This document shows, one piece after another, positions 1 to 5,074 of a DNA stretch of 5,074 nucleotides. Made by a program: the position numbers and the translations under genes. Within the stretch, counting starts at the first letter, position 1; every line of letters begins with the position of its first letter. Source of the DNA: an uncultured Clostridia bacterium (GTDB lineage: Bacteria; Bacillota; Clostridia; Lachnospirales; Lachnospiraceae); assembly GCA_947088195.1 (NCBI GenBank), contig CAMUFS010000238.1, forward strand, positions 1-5,074, read 5' to 3'. Below the pieces are notes generated by a model. The model did not search any database. It was not told the origin of the DNA and saw only the letters and a program-made list of their open reading frames with translations.

Positions 1-338
1 ATATTCACTCCACTTTGTTGTGCCTGCTGTCTTAAACACAATTTTGAGTTTTATCCTTATCTGGTTTCATACATATTGTAATATTTATATTTAGAAAAGT
101 ATCACCAGTTTACAAGTTTTTCTATAATGCCGTAAATATAGATATTTCACACTGTAAAACCGAATAAATATTCAATAATATGGAAATCATTCATTGAATA
201 TACAATACTTATTCATTTTTCAGGCTCAAAATCAAAAAGTTGTAAACTGCTGAAAAGTATCAAACCCTTTATCAACAATTCGATTGCTGTTTCTAAATAA
301 AAAATGAAAGGACACATTCCAGCACAACCAAGAAAGTA
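1..338. other. AT-rich non-coding region outside the repeats
   Basis: Outside the MITE-like element, positions 1-93 and 263-338 contain no convincing gene, RNA gene or CRISPR array. On the minus strand a 43-codon open stretch from about 341 to 213 has no start with a ribosome binding site and no recognisable family, and it runs through one arm of the MITE-like element, so I treat it as chance. CAAT-TCG-ATTG at 275-285 is a small palindrome without a T-tract. No strong intrinsic terminator for the upstream operon is visible between 596 and 263. Confidence 0.5.
94..262. mobile_element. MITE-like element: terminal inverted repeats inside an 11-bp direct repeat
   Basis: GAAAAGTATCA occurs directly repeated at 94-104 and 252-262. 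Just inside these copies, CAGTTTACAAGTTTTT (106-121) and AAAAAGTTGTAAACTG (234-249) are inverted repeats matching at 15 of 16 positions. The enclosed segment (105-251, about 147 bp) has no coding potential and is very AT-rich. It contains a further inner inverted repeat, ATATTCAAT (168-176) with ATTGAATAT (193-201), extended by GAATAA (162-167) with TTATTC (209-214). Inverted ends nested in a direct repeat are the pattern of a small non-autonomous insertion with its target duplication. A duplication of 11 bp would fit IS4/IS231-type transposases, but the ends do not match one I recognise. One or two unmatched bases separate the two kinds of repeat. Confidence 0.55.
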
Positions 339-478
339 GCCCAGAGAATTGGCTATGGTTCTATGGAACCTATTGAAAAACGTCGGTGCTTAACGAGGTT
401 TCTCACGAGTTTAGCATCCGCTACGTTTTGAACTAAGCGGGAGCGGGGTGACAGAGGACCATAGCCAATTCTCTGAGC
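339..478. repeat. Long-hairpin repeat with 18-bp perfect inverted ends (MITE-like or structured RNA)
   Basis: CAGAGAATTGGCTATGGT at 342-359 is the exact reverse complement of 458-475. The pairing extends inward by one wobble and two more pairs (360-362 with 455-457) and outward, across one mismatch, by GC/GC (339-340 with 477-478). Inside, AAAACGT (377-383) pairs with ACGTTTT (423-429), GGTGCT (385-390) pairs with 413-418 with one wobble, and AAC (392-394) pairs with 409-411. The whole 140 bp can therefore fold into one long interrupted hairpin. The interior is visibly more G+C-rich than the flanking DNA. Both strands are open through the left arm in the same phase (QRIGYG in each direction), a simple consequence of the palindrome. 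It lies about 120 bp downstream of the operon on the transcribed side, so it could act as an mRNA 3' structure. No clear target duplication is visible; only AGC (338-340 and 476-478) is shared. Confidence 0.7.
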
Positions 479-625
479 GGCCCCTTCTAAAATATGATTC
501 AACACCCTACAATCACAAATAACTTCAACACCTAAACTTTCACCTAAATTCGCTGCCTGCTCTAAAAAATTGAGCCGCTTTATCTTCCCTGTAGCACTAT
601 CTCCGTGAATAATAGTAAATTTCAC
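479..625 (-). pseudogene. Remnant of a P-loop NTPase-like gene, N-terminal fragment
   Basis: From a GTG at 625-623 the minus strand reads VKFTIIHGDSATGKIKRLNF and continues to CDCRVLNHILEGA, 49 codons up to the hairpin repeat. A hydrophobic strand, then G-D-S-A-T-G-K, a helix and a second strand (GVEVICDC) looks like the first beta-alpha-beta unit of a P-loop NTPase that starts at its own N-terminus. The Ser/Thr that should follow GK is Ile, there is no good ribosome binding site, and the frame runs into the repeat and stops at 355-353 after only 90 residues. It overlaps the last 29 nt of the DUF5107 gene in a different frame. I did not recognise a specific family. It may be a decayed gene fragment joined here by recombination; a chance open frame is the alternative. 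Confidence 0.4.
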
Positions 626-3600
626 GAAGCCCCATATGGCATTTATCCAACTCAAGTCCTTTTCCTGCATATTCTGCTGCTTTTTCTTTCTCATTTCTGC
701 CAAGATAACCAAGCGCTGCCATAAAATAACAATGTACTTTATTTTTCTTGTTTAGATCCGCATCAAATATTAAAAAGTCAGGCAGCGATACTGCAAAATA
801 ATCAATTTCTACTTGATCCATTTTATGCTTGTCCGCATATTCTATAAATGCATCGAAACGCTTTCTTGCTTCCTCTTCCTCACCAAGCGCCTGCATCGCT
901 TTTGCGGCATAATACATCATTTCAGGCGGTTGGTCATTGTAGTATGTCGCAGAGGAGAGATCAAATTCCCCTTTTGCTGCCAATTTCCATGTATTTTCAC
1001 GCTTTTTTTCATCCTCATACAGACAGCCAAGCATATAATACAGATCATTGTCCAAATTTCCAGCCAGCTTGCCCTCTCCAAGACAAGACGGATATACAAG
1101 CGCACGCTCTAGCCATGCAATCGCTTTTTGCTTATCTGGCTCCGCTTTCGCCATATGCATCAAACAAATCCGATACTGTGCAGTAATCTTGCCTTCACCG
1201 CCCTCCCATGGATGAAAATGATGATTGACAATGCGCTGATATACTTTCTGGTACTCGCCATTTAAATTGAGGAGCGTGATATATTCTGTATACAAATCAT
1301 CCCGCTTTTCCAAAAGCTCCTTGTTGATATTCATATTATTAAGGCGTTCTTCTACCGAATAATTCAGCATTTTATAGAGAGAATCCAGCTCAAAGAAAAC
1401 TCTTGCATCTGCTTTGTCCATCTGGAATGCCTTCTCCATCAGGCTCTTTGCCTTTTTGTATTCTTTCTTTTTATTAAAATATGCAAGAGAAAGATTTCTA
1501 TATACCGTCGGCAAATTTAATTTATCTGCATATTTTTCCCACAATATGATACTTTCCTTCCAACGACCTTTGTCATAGAGCAAATTGCCAAGATAGTACG
1601 CCGCATAATTTGCACCATTTCTTATTGCATATTCCAAAATTATAATATCCTCAATACGATTGGGAAAACAATAATAAGGACTACAGCTCTCCGCTTTTTC
1701 AAGCTCTGCTTTATCACCTGTACAATAATATCTATAATAATGCAGCATTGGTTCCTTGCCCTCTGGTGCAAGCGAAAGAACATCCTTCGCCTCTCCATAA
1801 AGTCCCGCTGCCATATAAGAAAGCGCAAGCTCAACATAATTATGATTATCACCACGCATAATAGTCTGCATCTTATCAAGATCATTTCCTGTCAGTCGGT
1901 ATAACTCATAACGACAGCCATGATCAAGCGCATCTATTTTCCTTGTCTCCTCAGCAAAAGCAATCGCTTCTTCCGCTTTTCCCATCAAGCGCAAAAGTGT
2001 TGTCTTTAATAATCTTGCCTTGTTATTATGAAGCCCTTTTATCAGTGATTGCTCTATAAATTCAAGCGCATCTTTATATTTGCCATCTCCTGCCGCTATA
2101 CAGGCAAGGTGATAAAATGCCTTGTCTTGCATATTTCCATCCCATGCAGCCTTATAAAATGCATCAAACGCTTTGCCTTTATTTTTTGTCATCTTCCATG
2201 CAAGACCAAGATTATAATATGGTTCGCAATCATACGGATTTGGATTTTTCCAAGTCGAAGCTTTGATCGCAGCATTAAAATATGGAATGCTCTCCTCAAA
2301 ATATCCTTTATTATAAAGATATTTTCCATATCCATTGTTCAGACGAATATCAGACGCATCGCGCTTTAATCCCTCTAAATAATATGGTTCAGGAGAATAC
2401 ATGGCATGGCGGTATTGTTCCAGATGAGTCGCCGCCAAAAATAACTTTTCATTTGTATCAAGCTTCTCTGGTTCTGGAATTTCCTCCGCTGGCAAAGGAA
2501 CTGGCTCTGTATTTTTCACAGGCACATAAGTAAGTATTGTTTTCATTCCCTTATATAAATACAGACTAAGCTCCTCCTCTGTACCATCAAATGGAACCTC
2601 TGCCTCAAAAGTCTCCGCTGTTTTCAAATGAATTATTTTTGAAAATAATACCTCATTTCCATGTATCAGTTTTATTTCCACATGCTCCATACCAGATGGA
2701 GTATATATCTTAACCAAGGCTTTTCCCTCGTTCACTTCTATATTAACTGCCGCATCCAAAGACGCATTTTTTACTGCTCCGGCTCCTTTATATGGCATAA
2801 AATATTGGACAAAGGATTTTTCCTCATATGGCTTTAAAAATGTAAAATCTGGCTGATTATCTGTAAACATGCCTGTCATAAGCTCAATATATGGTCCATT
2901 TTCATCTGTCAAATTTCTGTCCCAGGCTTTTCCAAAATCTCCATTTCCCCAAGTCCACTGTTTCTTGCCCGGCGAGACATGATGATCTGCAATATGCAAA
3001 AGCCCCGCCTGTCTCTGGTAATCATAATTTCCAATAAAATTAAAATCACTGTGATACGCCATATAAGAAGTAGGAACCGGAATATTTTTATAACGCGAAA
3101 TATCTGTGCCGGGAGCATAATTTACCTTATAATACTCCCCATCAGCAATAGGAAATTTTGAAACTGCCCGCTTGCCATGATCCATTACTGCATGAACATC
3201 TGGCGGAAAAATGGACTGCGTAAAATCATTCACCGCAACCGCTGGATTTGCCCACCACAAAAATGTTTGTGGTCTGTCGGTTGGATTATAAACGCGCCCT
3301 TTTATTTCAAGATATGCTTTATCAGGATAAATTGTAAAGCCTGCCATACCTTTTGTGTGAAACATTTTCTCTATCTCACCTACCCAGACAGTGACAGAGC
3401 CATCCGCATTTTCCTCCACGGTATAATCCACGGGATCAAAGGTGGATGGTCTGTGATGCTGCGGCCAATTAAATTCAATTCCTCCGCTGATCCATGGACC
3501 CGCAAGCCCTACAAGAGCAGGCTTGATCACTTCATTATAATAAACGGCATCATATTCATTCGTTTTATCATAGAGCCGCTGGATTCTGCCGCCAATTTCG

Positions 3601-3821
3601 GGCAATATCATAACCAACAGATACTCATTTTCCAAAAATATGGCGTGATATTCCTTATCAACCTTTGTATCTGAGACCCCCTCACACACAGGATGCGGAT
3701 AAACTCGCCCGCTTGATCCCTGATATACACGCTTTTCAAGAAACATAGGATTTTTATCATAGTCTGAAATTTCATATGTAGGAATTGTCACCTTTTCCTG
3801 TCTTACCATTACTTTATTCAT
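597..3821 (-). CDS. DUF5107 domain protein with C-terminal TPR repeats
   Basis: This 1074-residue protein has no signal peptide or membrane segment and is therefore probably cytoplasmic. Residues about 35-345 are rich in beta strands, Trp and Tyr and look like DUF5107, a mutarotase-like beta-sandwich. Conserved-looking blocks are PEIGGRI (74-80), GPWISGGIEFNWPQHHRP (108-125), FLWWANPAVAVND (187-199) and ELMTGMFTDNQPDF (313-326). A second strand-rich stretch spans about 355-440, and a Pro/Glu-rich linker about 436-456. From about 457 to 1060 the protein is helical, with repeated TPR-type pairs, for example near 496-524, 534-566, 568-598, 740-767, 772-803, 967-997 and 1030-1060. HPWEGGEGK (870-878) and YPSCLGEGKL (910-919) are motifs I associate with this family. 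No biochemical role is established to my knowledge; sugar or glycan recognition or chemistry by the N-terminal domain, with TPR-mediated assembly, is inference. It is the last gene of the operon. The final nine residues (REIYYYSRR) may be read from foreign DNA (see the P-loop remnant). Confidence 0.85.
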   Translation of the reverse strand: MNKVMVRQEKVTIPTYEISDYDKNPMFLEKRVYQGSSGRVYPHPVCEGVSDTKVDKEYHAIFLENEYLLVMILPEIGGRIQRLYDKTNEYDAVYYNEVIKPALVGLAGPWISGGIEFNWPQHHRPSTFDPVDYTVEENADGSVTVWVGEIEKMFHTKGMAGFTIYPDKAYLEIKGRVYNPTDRPQTFLWWANPAVAVNDFTQSIFPPDVHAVMDHGKRAVSKFPIADGEYYKVNYAPGTDISRYKNIPVPTSYMAYHSDFNFIGNYDYQRQAGLLHIADHHVSPGKKQWTWGNGDFGKAWDRNLTDENGPYIELMTGMFTDNQPDFTFLKPYEEKSFVQYFMPYKGAGAVKNASLDAAVNIEVNEGKALVKIYTPSGMEHVEIKLIHGNEVLFSKIIHLKTAETFEAEVPFDGTEEELSLYLYKGMKTILTYVPVKNTEPVPLPAEEIPEPEKLDTNEKLFLAATHLEQYRHAMYSPEPYYLEGLKRDASDIRLNNGYGKYLYNKGYFEESIPYFNAAIKASTWKNPNPYDCEPYYNLGLAWKMTKNKGKAFDAFYKAAWDGNMQDKAFYHLACIAAGDGKYKDALEFIEQSLIKGLHNNKARLLKTTLLRLMGKAEEAIAFAEETRKIDALDHGCRYELYRLTGNDLDKMQTIMRGDNHNYVELALSYMAAGLYGEAKDVLSLAPEGKEPMLHYYRYYCTGDKAELEKAESCSPYYCFPNRIEDIIILEYAIRNGANYAAYYLGNLLYDKGRWKESIILWEKYADKLNLPTVYRNLSLAYFNKKKEYKKAKSLMEKAFQMDKADARVFFELDSLYKMLNYSVEERLNNMNINKELLEKRDDLYTEYITLLNLNGEYQKVYQRIVNHHFHPWEGGEGKITAQYRICLMHMAKAEPDKQKAIAWLERALVYPSCLGEGKLAGNLDNDLYYMLGCLYEDEKKRENTWKLAAKGEFDLSSATYYNDQPPEMMYYAAKAMQALGEEEEARKRFDAFIEYADKHKMDQVEIDYFAVSLPDFLIFDADLNKKNKVHCYFMAALGYLGRNEKEKAAEYAGKGLELDKCHMGLREIYYYSRR

Positions 3822-3829
3822 TGCCGCAT

Positions 3830-3835
3830 CTCCTA
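3830..3835 (-). promoter_or_regulatory. TAGGAG: dehydrogenase stop codon fused to the next ribosome binding site
   Basis: The TAG stop of the dehydrogenase (3835-3833) forms the start of TAGGAG, whose AGGAG (3834-3830) is 8 nt before the ATG at 3821-3819. This fixes the start of the DUF5107 gene (MNKVMVRQ...) over the later Met at residue 5. It also points to translational coupling of the two genes. Confidence 0.75.
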
Positions 3836-4882
3836 ATTATTTGTGATCATTATTTTACTATAATTCTCTGTCTTATCTCTCATAATATGTAGTCCTTTTT
3901 CCAATTCCGTCAAAGGAAATGTATGTGATATTGCCTTCGCTGGTTCTATCTTTCTTTTTCTCAGCAATTCTAACACATAGTGCCAGTCGTCTTCTTTTTG
4001 CCCAGTAAAGGAAGAATTCCATGTTCCTGTTATCGTAAGCTGACAACGAAGGATATTCCAATATATTTCTCTTGGAAGAACCATATCTGTATAAGGATTG
4101 CCTACCAGACAGATATGACCGGCTGAGGCAGTGCACTCAACTGCTTGTAAAAGTGTCTCATTTTTGCCGACACATTCAAAGAAAAGATCCACTCCCTTTC
4201 CACTTGTCTGACAATCCATCCAATTTTTTACATTCTCTGTACTGCTGTTACAGAAATTTTGTTCTGGAAGCCCAAATTTGATTACGGCCTGTTTTTGAAA
4301 TTCTTTATTTCCAATCACGAATACTTTTTTTGTCCCACTATGAAATAAAATTGCTGCAAGTAATATTCCTATGGTTCCAAGGCCACATACGGCAATGGTA
4401 TCCGCAGAAGCAGAATCTAACCTTCGCATGGCATGTACTGCAACTGCCATAGGTTCCAGCATAGCCGCCTCCTCAAAAGAAACATTATCTGGCAATTCTA
4501 TCAGATTACTTTCTGGTACTGTAACATATTCTGCAAAAGCGCCATCTTGCCTTGAACCAAGATAACCATAATGACTGCACATCTCAAATTGATGTTTTAG
4601 GCAGGCAGGGCACTGCTTACATGGAATTAAAGGGAAGATCCCTACTCTTTTGGAATACCAATGGCTATTTCCCTTCGCTCCAAGCTGTACCACCTCGCCT
4701 GAAAATTCATGACCGGGAATTAATGGCATTTGATGGGCTCCATTTTGATAAATTCGCGGAATATCTGAACCGCAGATCCCAGCAGCTCTCACATGCACCA
4801 AAACCTCATTTTCATTGGGCACCGGTTTTTTTCTTTCTTCCAATTTTATATCATTGACATGACGCAAAACCCAAGCTTTCAC
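3833..4882 (-). CDS. Zinc-dependent medium-chain dehydrogenase, galactitol-1-phosphate 5-dehydrogenase (GatD)-like
   Basis: This 349-residue protein, the normal length for the family, begins with GTG and has an AAGGAG 10 nt upstream. The N-terminal GroES-like domain has catalytic zinc ligands C37 (in CGSD), H58 and E59 (in GHEFSG) and E143 (in LEP). Four structural-zinc cysteines are at C88, C91, C94 and C102. The stretch CGSDIPRIYQNGAH followed by PGHEFSG, and the later GSRQDGAFAEY, closely resemble GatD, which interconverts a polyol 1-phosphate and the ketose phosphate. The Rossmann domain has GLGTIG at 167-172. At the end of its second strand the usual cofactor-selecting Asp is replaced by Gly (G191), followed by N192 and K193, which could favour NADP(H). 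The enzyme should be cytoplasmic. It sits between a CMP transferase and a DUF5107 gene, so a reductive, biosynthetic role similar to TarJ (ribulose-5-phosphate to ribitol-5-phosphate) is possible. A sorbitol- or galactitol-type catabolic dehydrogenase is the alternative. Family certain; substrate not. Confidence 0.9.
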   Translation of the reverse strand: MKAWVLRHVNDIKLEERKKPVPNENEVLVHVRAAGICGSDIPRIYQNGAHQMPLIPGHEFSGEVVQLGAKGNSHWYSKRVGIFPLIPCKQCPACLKHQFEMCSHYGYLGSRQDGAFAEYVTVPESNLIELPDNVSFEEAAMLEPMAVAVHAMRRLDSASADTIAVCGLGTIGILLAAILFHSGTKKVFVIGNKEFQKQAVIKFGLPEQNFCNSSTENVKNWMDCQTSGKGVDLFFECVGKNETLLQAVECTASAGHICLVGNPYTDMVLPREIYWNILRCQLTITGTWNSSFTGQKEDDWHYVLELLRKRKIEPAKAISHTFPLTELEKGLHIMRDKTENYSKIMITNN

Positions 4883-4886
4883 TATT

Positions 4887-5074
4887 TTAACTCTCCTTTT
4901 TCACTTGCTTTATCTCTGTCTGAAAACGTTCTAAATCTGCTTTTGTGGTAATTTTATAATTGTTTTCATCTCCGGGTATCATGGCAATATCCATACCTGC
5001 CATAATGGCAGGCTCTGTTGAGCCATTGATTTGTAGAATTTTATCCGGCAATAAAGCTCTGTTTGCTTCTAAGT
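4887..5074 (-). CDS. IspD/TarI-family cytidylyltransferase, C-terminal fragment (cut by window edge)
   Basis: The frame is open from the window edge (first full codon 5072-5070) to a TAA at 4889-4887 and gives 61 residues. The segment GSTEPAIMAGMDIAMIPGD followed by ENNYKITTKADLERF matches the C-terminal end of the IspD/TarI nucleotidyltransferase fold. In that family, a short strand ending in G-D and then N-x-K-[IV]-T-T-x-x-DL closes the domain. Family members transfer CMP from CTP to a polyol phosphate: methylerythritol 4-phosphate for IspD, ribitol 5-phosphate for TarI. The CTP-binding N-terminus, about three quarters of a normal protein of roughly 230 residues, lies outside the window, so IspD and TarI cannot be told apart directly. 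The neighbouring polyol-phosphate dehydrogenase favours a TarI-like role in making a CDP-polyol (inference). The gene ends 4 nt before the dehydrogenase start and carries that gene's ribosome binding site in its last codons. Family call fairly sure; substrate unknown. Confidence 0.75.
   Translation of the reverse strand, partial: LEANRALLPDKILQINGSTEPAIMAGMDIAMIPGDENNYKITTKADLERFQTEIKQVKKES
4893..4898 (-). promoter_or_regulatory. Ribosome binding site AAGGAG for the dehydrogenase
   Basis: AAGGAG lies inside the last codons of the cytidylyltransferase gene, 10 nt before the GTG at 4882-4880. No in-frame ATG lies close by, so this site decides the GTG start. It also implies that the two genes are translated from one message. 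Confidence 0.75.

Noticed and set aside
213..341. Minus-strand open stretch of 43 codons continuing after the hairpin repeat, considered as the far side of the interrupted P-loop gene
   Set aside because: It is hydrophobic, has no P-loop-family features, and runs through the right arm of the MITE-like element, so continuity with the remnant is not supported.
363..431. Plus-strand 22-codon ORF inside the hairpin repeat
   Set aside because: It has no ribosome binding site, lies entirely within a palindromic element, and is better explained as part of a repeat than as a peptide gene.
339..478. Invertible promoter (phase-variable inverton)
   Set aside because: The inverted arms are suitable, but the enclosed segment is under 100 bp, contains no promoter-like pair, faces no intact gene and has no recombinase gene in the window.
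559..575. Rho-independent terminator just after the DUF5107 gene (GCTC/GAGC with a T-rich loop)
   Set aside because: The stem is only 4 bp, the T-run is in the loop rather than after the stem, and there is no following T-tract.
353..712. The full 119-residue minus-strand open frame as one intact gene
   Set aside because: Its first part overlaps the strongly supported DUF5107 gene, its last 40 residues are read from the hairpin repeat, and no ribosome binding site precedes it. Only the middle (625-479) looks like former coding sequence.
813..3674. Several plus-strand open frames of 60-165 codons across the DUF5107 gene
   Set aside because: They are antisense to a clearly coding frame, rich in Ile, Cys, His and Arg in the manner of shadow frames, and resemble no known proteins.

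Overview
The window looks like a moderately AT-rich Bacillota chromosome, most likely a gut Clostridia/Lachnospiraceae-type organism. This is inferred from the protein families, the AT-rich intergenic DNA, the strong AGGAG-type ribosome binding sites and the tight gene packing; no taxonomic marker is present.

Layout. Everything clearly coding is on the minus strand, so the genes read from high to low coordinates. (1) 5074-4887: the C-terminal 61 residues of an IspD/TarI-family cytidylyltransferase, cut by the window edge. (2) 4882-3833: a complete zinc-dependent medium-chain dehydrogenase of the galactitol-1-phosphate 5-dehydrogenase (GatD) type. It starts with GTG 4 nt after the previous stop. 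(3) 3821-597: a 1074-residue cytoplasmic protein with an N-terminal DUF5107 beta-sandwich region and a long C-terminal array of TPR-like repeats. It starts 11 nt after the dehydrogenase stop, and its ribosome binding site overlaps that stop. The spacing makes one transcription unit very likely. Its promoter and first gene(s) lie beyond position 5074.

Downstream of the operon (596-1) there is no convincing intact gene. It holds a probable remnant of a P-loop protein gene (625-479) that overlaps the end of the DUF5107 gene in another frame, a 140-bp long-hairpin repeat (339-478) with 18-bp perfect inverted ends, and an AT-rich MITE-like element (94-262) with 15/16 inverted ends and an 11-bp flanking direct repeat. 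This stretch looks like a site where small mobile or repetitive sequences and gene debris have accumulated.

How the genes may work together. A cytidylyltransferase next to a polyol-phosphate dehydrogenase recalls the TarI/TarJ logic of CDP-ribitol synthesis: reduce a ketose phosphate to a polyol phosphate, then activate it as a CDP-polyol. Here, however, the dehydrogenase is GatD-like, and its cofactor site lacks the usual NAD-type Asp, which would suit an NADPH-using reductase. The DUF5107-TPR protein has no established function that I know of. Its context suggests a cytosolic role in sugar, sugar-phosphate or glycan metabolism. The pathway assignment is inference. The most unusual sequence-level signals are the two inverted-repeat elements and the P-loop remnant.
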